Source of the DNA: Clostridia bacterium
GTDB taxonomy: Bacteria > Bacillota > DULZ01
Direction of reading: 5' to 3'
NCBI GenBank assembly: GCA_012520135.1
Contig: JAAYOX010000098.1
Span: forward strand, 1 to 17,921
DNA length: 17,921 bases
Part shown: positions 1 to 8,271 of the stretch, piece after piece
How the letters are laid out: the number at the start of each line of letters is the position of its first letter
How positions within the stretch are numbered: the stretch's first letter is position 1
Program-made: the position numbers and the translations under genes
Notes under the pieces: generated by a model
Database searches by the model: none
What the model saw: only the letters and a program-made list of their open reading frames with translations
What the model was told of the DNA's origin: nothing

Positions 1-1595
1 GCGGATACTTCCTGGGCAGCGGCGGCATCTTCTTCCGCTACGGCTGATACACGATTGATTACATCAGTAATACCACGAGTTTGCTCCACAATCTTCTCCC
101 CGGCTTTTGCAACCTTTCCAATACTGCCGGATACTTCGCCGATTGCTTGGGAAATCTGCCGGAAAATAGTATCGGTGTGTGTTACCGCCTCTTCCTGTGC
201 CTTAATTGTTTCTTGGGCAATATCCATATCCTTGACCGCTTCCTTGGCCCCTTTTTGAACCTGTTCCACAATCCGGCCAATTTCTCCCGCTGCTTGAGCA
301 GAACCCTCTGCCAGTTTTCGAACTTCATCCGCAACTACCGCAAAGCCCCTGCCCTGTTCTCCGGCACGGGCCGCCTCAATGGCAGCATTAAGGGCCAGGA
401 GATTGGTTTGATCAGCAAATTGAGAGATAGTTTCCAGCATCCGTCCTATTTCCTGGGCCATAGTGTTTAAATTATGAACCGCAGTAGCTACTTTCTCCGA
501 AGCCTGAATATTGTCCTGCATACGGCGATTTTGATTATCCAAATGCTTTAGCGCATTATCAATGAGTTTAAGGACTTCCCCGGTCCTTTCGTTTATTAGA
601 TTAATCCCTTCACTGTTGGCTTCGACAGCCTGATTAATATAGTTGATCATCTCTGCAGCCTGTTGTGCCCCGTTAGCCTGTTCATTAGCTCCCGCCGCCA
701 CATCCTGGATGGCATTGTTGACGCTCTCAGCTGCCGTGCCGGCTTCGTGGAGATTCTGCCGGAGTTCTTCAGCCACTACCGCGCTCTGAGCAGCCCCTTG
801 TTTTACTTCCTCAATCACTTCCCTGAGGTTATTAATCATCAGTCCAAAGGAAGCACCCAGTGAGCCTAACTCATCACTGCCGTCCACGGCAATTGTCATG
901 GTTAAATCACCGCCGGCCCCCTGGCGGGCACCGGCTTCCAACACCTTCATTCTCCGGCTCAAGCCCCTGCCGATTATAAAGGAAAGCAGTGCCGATACTG
1001 CCAAAGCCAATACTAAAACAAAAATCACATAAGTCCTTACCTGAGCATTGATGCTACGGTTCTCCTGCCGGAGTAAGTCTGCTTTTTCTTGGCTGAGTGC
1101 GATTAGATCATCCAAAGTCAAATAGGTCATATTCCTGTTGGCAGAGGAAGCCAGGTAGGCACTTTGAGCCATAAACTCATTATTTGCCCTGTGATGATTG
1201 ACAGCTTCTGTCAAAGCCGAATTGTAGGTAGCCAAGACAGCTTCAAACCGGTTAAAAGCCTCCTGTTCTGCTTCGGTCAAATCCTGTTCCTTATAAATCT
1301 GAATTAACCGGGCCAGATTATCTTGGTGCTCCTTTAACTCCTCGGCAAAGAAAGTCTGCCGGTTAGGATCAATTGTTGTTATATGTTCCAAAGCGCTTAG
1401 ACCGTTTTGCACAACAGTAAGTTTCACTTCCCCGGCCAACTCTTGAGCTGCCAACTCATGTTGCAGCAAATTCTCGAAGCGTTGCTCCATATCGTTCAAA
1501 CTGACCAGGGCGTAAATGCCGGTACCTCCCAGGAAAACCAGTAAAACCAGTGCCAAAACCATTACTTTACCAAAGATACTTAAGTTGGAAAACAA
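1..1595 (-). CDS. Methyl-accepting chemotaxis protein, C-terminus beyond the window edge
   Basis: Transmembrane chemoreceptor that would relay ligand binding to the CheA/CheW array. The 531 residues in the window show a first membrane helix (about residues 7-30), an extracytoplasmic four-helix-bundle type sensor region (31-187), a second membrane helix (188-209), a HAMP segment (about 210-262) and a long methyl-accepting coiled coil. The coiled coil includes the highly conserved hairpin tip reading NLLALNAAIEAARAGEQGRG. Reading stops at the window edge, so the last part of the signalling domain is missing; no frameshift is seen. I chose the TTG at 1593-1595 because GGAGAG lies about 10 bases before it and the product then begins directly with the membrane helix; a TTG at 1611-1613 is an alternative with a poorly spaced site. 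A c-di-GMP riboswitch and terminator lie in its leader, so expression probably follows the motile/sessile second messenger. The ligand is unknown. Confidence 0.95.
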   Translation of the reverse strand, partial: MFSNLSIFGKVMVLALVLLVFLGGTGIYALVSLNDMEQRFENLLQHELAAQELAGEVKLTVVQNGLSALEHITTIDPNRQTFFAEELKEHQDNLARLIQIYKEQDLTEAEQEAFNRFEAVLATYNSALTEAVNHHRANNEFMAQSAYLASSANRNMTYLTLDDLIALSQEKADLLRQENRSINAQVRTYVIFVLVLALAVSALLSFIIGRGLSRRMKVLEAGARQGAGGDLTMTIAVDGSDELGSLGASFGLMINNLREVIEEVKQGAAQSAVVAEELRQNLHEAGTAAESVNNAIQDVAAGANEQANGAQQAAEMINYINQAVEANSEGINLINERTGEVLKLIDNALKHLDNQNRRMQDNIQASEKVATAVHNLNTMAQEIGRMLETISQFADQTNLLALNAAIEAARAGEQGRGFAVVADEVRKLAEGSAQAAGEIGRIVEQVQKGAKEAVKDMDIAQETIKAQEEAVTHTDTIFRQISQAIGEVSGSIGKVAKAGEKIVEQTRGITDVINRVSAVAEEDAAAAQEVS

Positions 1596-1643
1596 TTGCC
1601 ATTCACTCTCCTTCAATACCCCTTTGCTCTTATTCTTTAAATG

Positions 1644-1664
1644 AAAAAGCTCCCGCTCAGGAGC
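1644..1664 (-). terminator. Intrinsic terminator of the riboswitch expression platform
   Basis: Read on the minus strand, GCTCC and GGAGC form a five-pair stem around a six-base loop, followed at once by TTTTT. It starts about 13 bases after the 3' side of the c-di-GMP aptamer and about 50 bases before the chemoreceptor start, which is where a transcription-control hairpin is expected. Whether ligand favours termination or read-through cannot be read from the sequence with certainty. Confidence 0.75.
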
Positions 1665-1668
1665 CGCT

Positions 1669-1757
1669 GTAAGCAAACCGGCAACCTAGCTGTCATAGTC
1701 GAAACGACTTTAGACCTATGGCTTTGCGTCCCCGCCTTTCGACGGGTTTGCCTTTTT
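1669..1757 (-). ncRNA. Cyclic-di-GMP-I (GEMM-I) riboswitch aptamer
   Basis: On the minus strand the leader carries the class I c-di-GMP aptamer signature: GGCAAACC, then a hairpin with stem CCCGTC/GGCGGG capped by a GAAA tetraloop, then the near-invariant GGGACGCAAAGCC. A second arm follows, ending GCTAGGTTGCC, which pairs back. The second arm contains TCTAAAG opposite CTATGA, resembling the tetraloop receptor that docks the GAAA loop in this class. GGCAAACC can also pair with GGTTTGCT at the 3' side, closing the structure. The family is well known in front of motility and chemotaxis genes in Clostridia, which fits the chemoreceptor downstream. Ends are approximate. Confidence 0.93.
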
Positions 1758-1769
1758 CAAGTTGTTATT

Positions 1770-1798
1770 ATTTTCTCTATTTCGTTTGTTTTCGACAA
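1770..1798 (-). promoter_or_regulatory. Probable sigma-A promoter of the riboswitch-chemoreceptor unit
   Basis: Minus strand: TTGTCG (1793-1798) as -35 and GAAAAT (1770-1775) as -10, separated by exactly 17 bases; each matches consensus at 4 of 6 positions. The predicted start, near 1763, falls just before the aptamer begins at about 1757. That placement supports the call more than the hexamers alone. No convincing flagellar sigma-D promoter was found here. Confidence 0.5.
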
Positions 1799-1991
1799 CT
1801 ATCTGGATACTCCTTCCTATCCGGCAAAAAATGGTCACAAACAGATAGAAACAGAACAAATCGGCAGGTTTTATTTGCCAAAAGAAGAAGGACAATAGTC
1901 ATAAAATAACGAATTGATTATGAATAATTGAAGTGAATCCTAAAATTTGTGTTGACTGATGCGGTTCCAATAAAAAGATTAGGAGGCACTT

Positions 1992-2906
1992 ATGTACCTG
2001 GGAAGCGTAAGGTTTTTTAAACATGTTATTTATCTGACAATGACACTTGTTGTCGGGGCAGCATTACTGGGGATTTACACCTTAACAATCCAGTTAAACG
2101 GCAGTTTTTTTACTAAAACGGCAGGAGCTGCGGCGGCTGAAGAATTTAACCTTCCACCCCAGGAGCCTCTGCTCGAACCTCCGGAAGAAACACAGCCGGA
2201 TAACACCATTACCCTAAATGTTACCAAAATGGATTATCAACAATCCTATCCGGAGCTATACGCTGTACCTGCTGAACAATTCCGCTCCGGAACCAAAACT
2301 GCATATCTGACTTTTGATGACGGCCCTTCAGCCCGGACACCGGAAATACTGGATATACTTAAAGAGCATGATGTAAAGGCAACTTTCTTTGTACTTACCA
2401 AGGACAGCGATCCTGATATATTAAGAAGAATTGTGGAAGAGGGCCATGCAATCGGCATCCATACTCATACCCATAGGTATGGAGAAATTTATGCTTCGGT
2501 GGAAGCTTTCTTGGCTGATTTGCAGGCGGCGTACGAGGTAATCTACCGGGCGACCTCGGTTAAACCTGAGATTGTACGTTTTCCCGGAGGCAGCATCAAT
2601 TCGTATAACCGGGGTATTTACCAGGAGTTGATTGCAGAAGTGCTCAGACGGGGGTTCCTATATTATGATTGGAATATATCTACTGTAGATACGTTACCGA
2701 ACGTGGCCCCCAAAGAAGTAGTTCATAATGTACTGGCTAATGTTGAAGGTAAAGATAATTTATTTATTTTGGCTCATGACAGCAGCAACAAAAAAAATAC
2801 GGCGAAAGCTTTGCCGGAAATTATTACTTCCCTGAAGGAATTGGGATATGTCTTTGATAAAATTGATAATTCGGTGGAACCTGTTGTTTTCGCTTATCCC
2901 CAATAA
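1992..2906 (+). CDS. Membrane-anchored polysaccharide deacetylase (NodB family)
   Basis: Likely removes N- or O-acetyl groups from peptidoglycan or another envelope polysaccharide outside the membrane. Residues 11-34 form an uncleaved signal anchor. A Pro/Glu-rich linker follows (about 50-70), then the NodB domain (about 102-290). Visible motifs are TFDDGPS (107-113, with the catalytic-base and metal Asp pair D109/D110), IHTHTH (metal-binding H157 and H161), RFPGGS (196-201), YYDWN (224-228) and AHDSS (261-265, the usual LHD-type His). All main metal and catalytic positions are present, so an active enzyme is expected. The start follows AGGAGG with good spacing. It precedes a bactofilin gene by 35 bases and the two probably share a transcript. 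No convincing promoter was found in the 80 bases upstream. The exact substrate cannot be told from sequence. Confidence 0.93.
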   Translation: MYLGSVRFFKHVIYLTMTLVVGAALLGIYTLTIQLNGSFFTKTAGAAAAEEFNLPPQEPLLEPPEETQPDNTITLNVTKMDYQQSYPELYAVPAEQFRSGTKTAYLTFDDGPSARTPEILDILKEHDVKATFFVLTKDSDPDILRRIVEEGHAIGIHTHTHRYGEIYASVEAFLADLQAAYEVIYRATSVKPEIVRFPGGSINSYNRGIYQELIAEVLRRGFLYYDWNISTVDTLPNVAPKEVVHNVLANVEGKDNLFILAHDSSNKKNTAKALPEIITSLKELGYVFDKIDNSVEPVVFAYPQ

Positions 2907-2941
2907 TGATTGGTAGAAACTAATTAGGAGGGTCTGAGCAA

Positions 2942-3661
2942 ATGCTTAATAATTTCAAACAGGCTTGGAGAGAAGTGTTTTCATTTAGCAAAACTTCCGG
3001 CATCCAGCCCGGAAGTGGAAACAATAACGAATCCCCCAAAAAAGACACAGTTGAAGCCGCTCAGGGGAAAAATCCCCATCCTGTAAAATATCCTGAAAGA
3101 AAAGACGATCGGGTTTCGGCCCCCTTTGGCAGAAATCCTCAGGATTATAAGAATGTGCTAAAGCCCAAATATGATGAAACTACCACCACCTTTATCACCA
3201 AGTCAACCGTCATCACGGGTACGATCAAAACAGACTCCGATCTTAAAATTGCCGGCAAAATCGAAGGCAATGTTGAAGGGAGAAACATCGCCATCATAGG
3301 CGGCAAAATTTTCGGGGATATCAATTGTACAAGTACTGAAATCGACGACGCCCATATCGAAGGTAACATTACCGCCGTAGAAATGATCGACATCGGTAAA
3401 GATAATATGATCCTGGGCAATATCTCCGCCAACCGGGGCAAAGTTGCCGGCAAGGTAAGAGGCCATGTCACCGTTAAGCAGGATCTGGAAATAGAAGAAG
3501 AAGCCATCATCCTGGGGGATATAACCGCCGATTTGCTGAGCATCAAAAAAGGTGCTGCCCTCTATGGTAATATGAACGTCAGGCGGGAACAAATCAGTAC
3601 CATTACGCAAAAACTCCAACAGCCACAAAACCAGAGCAACCCTGACCCTGAAGACTCTTAA
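2942..3661 (+). CDS. Bactofilin family cytoskeletal protein
   Basis: Bactofilins polymerise without nucleotide into filaments that organise envelope-modifying proteins at the membrane. The 239-residue product has a charged, low-complexity N-terminal extension (about 1-80) and a right-handed beta-helix DUF583 core (about 82-213). The core is recognisable by short repeating blocks such as KIAGKIEGNVEG, GKIFGDINC, AHIEGNITA and LGDITADLLSIKKGAALYGN. A polar C-terminal tail rich in Gln, Asn and Pro follows. No membrane helix is seen. AGGAGG lies about 10 bases before the ATG. The gene follows the polysaccharide deacetylase in the same direction and ends at a terminator, suggesting it positions or scaffolds wall modification. 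The N-terminal extension is longer than in minimal bactofilins. The family call is firm; the cellular role is inferred from family knowledge and context. Confidence 0.93.
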   Translation: MLNNFKQAWREVFSFSKTSGIQPGSGNNNESPKKDTVEAAQGKNPHPVKYPERKDDRVSAPFGRNPQDYKNVLKPKYDETTTTFITKSTVITGTIKTDSDLKIAGKIEGNVEGRNIAIIGGKIFGDINCTSTEIDDAHIEGNITAVEMIDIGKDNMILGNISANRGKVAGKVRGHVTVKQDLEIEEEAIILGDITADLLSIKKGAALYGNMNVRREQISTITQKLQQPQNQSNPDPEDS

Positions 3662-3668
3662 CTCTAAA

Positions 3669-3710
3669 AAAACTGCTTACCGGTTCAAAACTGATAAGCA
3701 GTTTTCTTAT
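3669..3710. terminator. Bidirectional intrinsic terminator
   Basis: AAAACTGCTTA (3669-3679) pairs with TAAGCAGTTTT (3695-3705) around a 15-base loop. A U-rich tract follows on the plus strand, and on the minus strand the stem is followed by a T run that continues past the helix. It lies between the convergent ends of the bactofilin gene and the NrfD-type gene and probably serves both. Confidence 0.88.
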
Positions 3711-3715
3711 TTATT

Positions 3716-4963
3716 TTACCTGCTTACTGATGCCTTATATCCGGTAGAAGAAACACTCGCTCCCCTCACTTGCCGCTCAGGCAAGAACCGGAAAAACCGG
3801 AGGGCCAAAGCAATTACCAGCCCCACCATACCGAAGGGCAGTAAAGTCACCGCCCATTCCACCGGGGACGGAACATAGGGCCAGAAACTGACAAAGACAT
3901 CCATCCCCGGCTGAAAGTGCCCCAATGCCACCGGATAGCTCCAACCGGCACCGGTGCCGGTGTTAATAAAGTGAAGAGGTATATCATTAAAAGCCGGAAA
4001 CATCAGCATCATCCGGTGGATGAAAACCCCGGCAAAAAGGAGCAGGCTGCTTAATAGCAGACCGGTATAGGAACCCGCCTTTCGACCGGTAACAAAATAG
4101 GCCATGACTACCGCCAGCAGGATTAATTCCACCGCATAAAGAGCACCATACCTACCAAACAGCTGGGCAAAAAGCCCTTCTGCCGCCGGTCCTCCCCACC
4201 AACCGTGGATAATCAGGTCCACAGCCAGGAAAAAGAAATGGACCACCAAGGCGCCTGCGATAATGGAGCCAAGAATTTTAAAAGCCCCACTGTGGGCAAC
4301 CAACCCTTCTTTCCCCATAGTCAAAAGCATTACCACCATCACCAGGGCCGTTCCGGAAGCCACCGCCATGGCAATGAAATCAGGTGGCAGGAGGGCTGTA
4401 TTCCACCAGTGACGGGAACCTTGGGTGGCAAAAATCAAAGCGGTAACTGTGTGAATCAAAACAGCCACCGGCAGTCCCACATAAGCAACGCGGCGAGCCG
4501 CCTTTTGAGCCTTTTCTTTTGACTGGGGTTTCCAGTCGGGCAGCAGTTGGTAGTACACACTGAGAAAAGTGATCACCAAATAGGTGCTGAGTACCACTAC
4601 ATCCCAGACCAAAGGAGAACTGAAGTTGGGATGCAGGAACAATTGAAACATCCGGTCCACCCTGCCCAGGTCAGGCAGAATAATCAGCATCGCTCCCAAG
4701 GTGCTGGCAAAGGCCGTTAAAGAAGCAATCCGGGTAAACGGCTTTAGCGGTTCCAGGTTAAACAAGTAAACTGAGGAGGATACGATTAAACCTCCGGCGG
4801 CGATACCTACAAAGAAAGCAAAAGTGGCAATATAGAGGCCCCAGTTAAAGGGGTTACGCATATTGGTTACAATCAAGCCCCCCTGGATTTGATAGACCCA
4901 GGCGGCCAGGCTGATGACCAGCAATGACATGGAAAGCACCAAGGGGAAATTATTCTTTTTCAT
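3716..4963 (-). CDS. NrfD/PsrC-type membrane subunit of a Mo-oxidoreductase
   Basis: Integral membrane subunit that exchanges electrons with the quinone pool for the Fe-S and Mo subunits encoded just upstream. The 415-residue product is very hydrophobic with about nine or ten predicted membrane helices. It has family-typical stretches such as NPFNWGLYIATFAFFVGIAAGG near the N-terminus (shown here in part), a conserved SRHWWNTALLPPDF region and RMMLMFPAFNDIP in a late loop. No haem ligands typical of NarI or DmsC-like cytochromes were identified. A GTG at 4979-4981 overlapping the previous stop is possible. I prefer the ATG at 4961-4963 because GGAGG lies seven bases before it. Third gene of the Mo-enzyme operon. 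Family members also serve polysulfide, tetrathionate, DMSO, nitrite and selenate systems, so it does not fix the substrate. Confidence 0.9.
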   Translation of the reverse strand: MKKNNFPLVLSMSLLVISLAAWVYQIQGGLIVTNMRNPFNWGLYIATFAFFVGIAAGGLIVSSSVYLFNLEPLKPFTRIASLTAFASTLGAMLIILPDLGRVDRMFQLFLHPNFSSPLVWDVVVLSTYLVITFLSVYYQLLPDWKPQSKEKAQKAARRVAYVGLPVAVLIHTVTALIFATQGSRHWWNTALLPPDFIAMAVASGTALVMVVMLLTMGKEGLVAHSGAFKILGSIIAGALVVHFFFLAVDLIIHGWWGGPAAEGLFAQLFGRYGALYAVELILLAVVMAYFVTGRKAGSYTGLLLSSLLLFAGVFIHRMMLMFPAFNDIPLHFINTGTGAGWSYPVALGHFQPGMDVFVSFWPYVPSPVEWAVTLLPFGMVGLVIALALRFFRFLPERQVRGASVSSTGYKASVSR

Positions 4964-4977
4964 TTCCTCACCTCCGC

Positions 4978-5661
4978 TCACTCCGGTTTATTGGGACTGA
5001 GATAATATACTTTAGGAGACGTACCCAGTTCTTCCAACAGCCTGATGGTTTCCCTTTCCCTAATCAAACGTCCCACCGTTGAATTGGGATCGTCCAAGTC
5101 CCCAAAATGCCGGGCTCCAGCCGGGCAAGCCTGGACGCACATGGGCAATTCCCCCTTACTGGTGTACTGGACACAAAAAGTACACTTTTCCGTTATGCCC
5201 TTGGGACGGTTGGGGGTATATACCAGGCGTCCCTTCTTATCTCTTTGGGGAAAAGGATAACCGTAGGTATAACCTTTTGCATAGCCTGCCTTTTCTTTGG
5301 CCTGCTTGGGATCTTCCCAGTTAAACTGGCGGACACCGTAAGGGCAGGCACTCATGCAGTAACGGCAGCCGATGCACCGTTCCAGATCCACCAGCACTAC
5401 CCCTTGCTCATCGGTATAAGTTGCTCCAACGGGGCAGACTCTTTCACAAGCCGGGTTATCACACATTTGACAGGATACAGGCAAGAAGGACATCTTAAGC
5501 CGCCCTGTTTGCCTAGGAGCCACCTGATGGTGTTGGCTTCCGGGAGTAAAAACCCGGTTCCACCAAGTACCCGGCGGCTGGGAATTCACTTGTTTGCAGA
5601 CCACGGCACAAGTCCGGCAGCCAATACATTTATACAGATCAATCACCATTCCCAGTCTCAT
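4978..5661 (-). CDS. Four-cluster Fe-S electron transfer subunit (PsrB/NrfC/DmsB type)
   Basis: Electron-transfer subunit linking the membrane quinone-active protein to the molybdenum catalytic subunit. The 227 residues carry sixteen cysteines in four ferredoxin-like groups: C12-C15-C18-C22, C64-C67-C72-C76, C96-C99-C102-C106 and C160-C163-C175-C179, predicting four [4Fe-4S] clusters in the usual interlocked pairs. No signal peptide is seen, as expected for a subunit that is co-exported with a Tat-bearing partner. The ATG overlaps the stop of the upstream catalytic gene (ATGA), implying translational coupling. The GTG/ATG of the next gene lies at its own stop. Length and cluster pattern match the DmsB/PsrB/NrfC group. 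No defect is visible. Confidence 0.94.
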   Translation of the reverse strand: MRLGMVIDLYKCIGCRTCAVVCKQVNSQPPGTWWNRVFTPGSQHHQVAPRQTGRLKMSFLPVSCQMCDNPACERVCPVGATYTDEQGVVLVDLERCIGCRYCMSACPYGVRQFNWEDPKQAKEKAGYAKGYTYGYPFPQRDKKGRLVYTPNRPKGITEKCTFCVQYTSKGELPMCVQACPAGARHFGDLDDPNSTVGRLIRERETIRLLEELGTSPKVYYLSPNKPE

Positions 5662-8222
5662 ACAGCTTCACCCGCCTTCCGTACATCTACCAGACACTCG
5701 TTCCACGCGGTGTTAGGCGCCCACATTCCGGGAACAAAATACACTTCATGGGTGGGTTTAATAAAAGGATAAGTTAAAGAATTGTAGGAAGTATCCTTCA
5801 GGTAACGGGCCCACCAGCCCTGCTCGAAGACAATCATCTGCCTGCTCATCCCCGGATCCAGGACCGCATAGCCTTTCACCAGGCCTCTGGCGTTATAGAC
5901 CTCTACCAAATCCCCTTCCTTGATTCCTTTGGCGGCTGCATCATCCGGATTGAGGAACACTTTTGCCTTGCCGTCCTCCAATTCATTCATCCAAATGTTA
6001 TTGGAGTGGGTGGAATGAACCCGGTAAAGGGAATTGCGGGTAATATATGCAAAGGTATATTTTCCTTTCGCTTCCGGCAATAACCGGTATTCGCTTTCTG
6101 CAAAAGGAGGTTTATGGACCGGCAGTTCCTCTCCCAATCTCAGGAAAGGATCCTCATCTTTGTAAAATTCAATCCGGCCGCTTTTCACGAATTGGGCCGT
6201 GGCCGGTAAAGCCGCCGGCCTGCTTAAAGGCGGGAAGGGCTTTTTATGGGCAAACTGCTCATAAAAGGGAACCTGCCGGTTGTTGGGGCCCTCTGACCAC
6301 ATTCTTACCGGCCCTTTCTTTAACCGTTCCAGCGTAATTCCCGCCGTGGGAGGCCCTCCGGTTCTCAGGATTAAATCAACTGCCTTTTCCGCCGCTGTTT
6401 GCTCATCATTGCCGGGGAAGAAATGGGCTTCAAACCCGGGATCCAGCCTTTTGGCAATTTCCCTGGCCATCCACAATTCACTTTTCCTTTCCCCCAGGGG
6501 AGCAACCGCAGGCTGCTGCAATTGCATGTAGGGATGGAGAGGTGTCGTGACCAGTTCCGTCTTTTCATACCACCCGGCCGCAGGGAAAACTACATCGGCC
6601 CAATCGCAACTGGTAGTCCTCTGAAAATCCATGGCAACGATGAATTCCAACTCCCCGTTTCCTGCCATTTCCCTGAGCCGGTTGGCCATATTGTGCTGGT
6701 CAAAGGGATTGTGCCAGCCGAAAACAAAACCCTTAAGGCCGTTTTTGGGATAAGGAGCTACCATCTCTTTGGTAGGGCCATGGAGAAAATAGAGCCACGG
6801 GGTCCACTTGGGAGTGGCGGGAAACCACCAGTCTTTTACATCCATCCGCACCCGGTACTGACCGGCGTAAGTGGAGATGCCCGCTCCCGGCTTCCCAATG
6901 TTGCCGGTCAAGACCGGCAGTAAAGATAAAGCCCTGCCTTTTAAATCTCCATGATACCACTGGTAATTACTGGCCCCGTAGATGACATGCAAGGGCTTTG
7001 CCGCCGCCATTTCCCTGGCTAGCCTGACTGCCGTATCCCAGCTGACTCCCGTTTCCTCCTCCACATAATCCGGGGTAATCTCCTTCAATTGTTCCTGCAG
7101 TAGTTGGAAAGCAGTTTTCACCGGAACCGTTGTCCCGTCCTTTAAAGGTGCTTCCCACTGCCCAAAGAGCTTCACATTTAAGGGTAAGTCCAATTGTTCC
7201 GGATGTACTGTTAAAAACTCCCCGTTATAGGCCACATAGGCTTCCCGGTAGTCCGGTATATCTGGTTTTGATAAACCTGTCACATCTTCCGCTTTCAGCC
7301 GTTTCCCGTTATCCAACCGGATCAATAAAGGCAAATCAGTATAAGTAATGATGAAGTCCCGGTCATATAGCTCTTCCTCAATGATGACCCGGGCCATGCA
7401 CAAAGCTAAAGCGGCATCACCGGAGGGTTTAAGCCGGATCCATTCATCAGCTTTGGCAGCCGTAGCTGAATAAACAGGATCAAACACCACCAGCTTGGCA
7501 CCTTTAACCCTGCTCTGGTTCAATAAATCAGCATCGATTAAACGAGTCACCATCACATTGGAACCAAAAACAGCTGTATAGCGGGAATTGAGCCATTCAA
7601 TGGGTTCCAATTCCTCGGTCTGGACTCCAAAAGTCTGGGGGAAAAACATGGGCAAATCCCCGTTAAGATCATAGGGATGGAGCAGCGTCCACCCAGCCAT
7701 AGTAGACAAGGCAATCCAGGCCCCTTTTTGCACATGGCCGGTGCCTCCCACCTGAAAACTAAAACCGATGGAGTCCGGACCGTATTTGGCGGCCACTTCC
7801 TTCAGCTTTTCCGCCGTATAATCCAGTGCTTCTTCCCAGGTAACTTCCCGAAACTCTCCTTTGCCCCTTTCTCCCACCCGGATCATGGGCTTTTCCAGGC
7901 GATCCGGACCATACATGAGGTTCAGGAAAGATAATCCCCTCAGGCATCCCCTGGGACCGTACTCCGGTTCCGGATAATCGTTAGTAGGAGTCAAGGTCTT
8001 AATCTGGCCGTCCACTACCATAGCCTTAATGCCACAAGCTGAAGTGCAGTTTGGGGAACAGACGCTGCGGACGAACTTAACTTCCTTGGGCCGGAGCTCC
8101 TCCTGACTCCAAGCTGTACCCTGTTTGCCCCGGTAGAAAATACCCGTGCCTGCCATTAGCCCGCCGGCAGCCGCTCCTTGCAAGAACCGCCGGCGAGTCA
8201 GTTTAAATCCTCCTTTAACCAT
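5658..8222 (-). CDS. Tat-exported molybdopterin oxidoreductase, catalytic subunit, substrate unassigned
   Basis: Catalytic subunit of a DMSO-reductase superfamily enzyme acting outside the membrane. The 854-residue product starts with a twin-arginine signal (TRRRFLQG, residues 9-16). An N-terminal [4Fe-4S] motif follows (C55, C59, C63, C93, the last in RGCLRG), then Mo-bis-MGD domains with FGSNVMVTR and GASNYQWYHG blocks and a C-terminal dinucleotide-binding domain. Residues 189-202 read DLP...PQTFGVQT, which lines up by eye with the NarG region holding its Asp Mo ligand, so D189 is the probable ligand and no Cys or Sec is seen there. The upstream in-frame start at 8267 lacks a good site; the ATG at 8220-8222 has AGGAGG nine bases before it and begins the Tat signal. 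It heads an A-B-C operon with Fe-S and NrfD subunits. Candidate roles include reduction of selenate-like oxyanions, sulfur compounds or others. Confidence 0.92.
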   Translation of the reverse strand: MVKGGFKLTRRRFLQGAAAGGLMAGTGIFYRGKQGTAWSQEELRPKEVKFVRSVCSPNCTSACGIKAMVVDGQIKTLTPTNDYPEPEYGPRGCLRGLSFLNLMYGPDRLEKPMIRVGERGKGEFREVTWEEALDYTAEKLKEVAAKYGPDSIGFSFQVGGTGHVQKGAWIALSTMAGWTLLHPYDLNGDLPMFFPQTFGVQTEELEPIEWLNSRYTAVFGSNVMVTRLIDADLLNQSRVKGAKLVVFDPVYSATAAKADEWIRLKPSGDAALALCMARVIIEEELYDRDFIITYTDLPLLIRLDNGKRLKAEDVTGLSKPDIPDYREAYVAYNGEFLTVHPEQLDLPLNVKLFGQWEAPLKDGTTVPVKTAFQLLQEQLKEITPDYVEEETGVSWDTAVRLAREMAAAKPLHVIYGASNYQWYHGDLKGRALSLLPVLTGNIGKPGAGISTYAGQYRVRMDVKDWWFPATPKWTPWLYFLHGPTKEMVAPYPKNGLKGFVFGWHNPFDQHNMANRLREMAGNGELEFIVAMDFQRTTSCDWADVVFPAAGWYEKTELVTTPLHPYMQLQQPAVAPLGERKSELWMAREIAKRLDPGFEAHFFPGNDEQTAAEKAVDLILRTGGPPTAGITLERLKKGPVRMWSEGPNNRQVPFYEQFAHKKPFPPLSRPAALPATAQFVKSGRIEFYKDEDPFLRLGEELPVHKPPFAESEYRLLPEAKGKYTFAYITRNSLYRVHSTHSNNIWMNELEDGKAKVFLNPDDAAAKGIKEGDLVEVYNARGLVKGYAVLDPGMSRQMIVFEQGWWARYLKDTSYNSLTYPFIKPTHEVYFVPGMWAPNTAWNECLVDVRKAGEAV

Positions 8223-8271
8223 CGAAATCCACCTCCTGGCCTCTATTTTCCATAGTTCAGCCCTCAAATAC

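Noticed and set aside
1641..1909. Two plus-strand frames across the riboswitch leader
   Set aside because: They read the antisense of the aptamer and its promoter; composition is not protein-like and no ribosome site is present.
1930..1985. TTGACT near 1953 as the -35 of a promoter for the deacetylase gene
   Set aside because: At 17 bases the -10 would be AAGATT, overlapping the ribosome binding site, which leaves no room for a leader.
3944..3961. Perfect 18-base palindrome ACCGGCACCGGTGCCGGT
   Set aside because: It lies inside the NrfD-type gene and encodes part of a Gly/Thr-rich loop (TGTGAG); repeated GGC/ACC codons explain it without a regulatory role.
5107..5772. A 221-codon plus-strand frame opposite the Fe-S subunit
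   Set aside because: It is antisense to a gene with sixteen conserved cysteines; the length comes from codon bias of the true gene.
6399..6923. A 174-codon plus-strand frame opposite the Mo catalytic subunit
   Set aside because: Shadow of the true minus-strand coding sequence, with no ribosome site and no recognisable domain.
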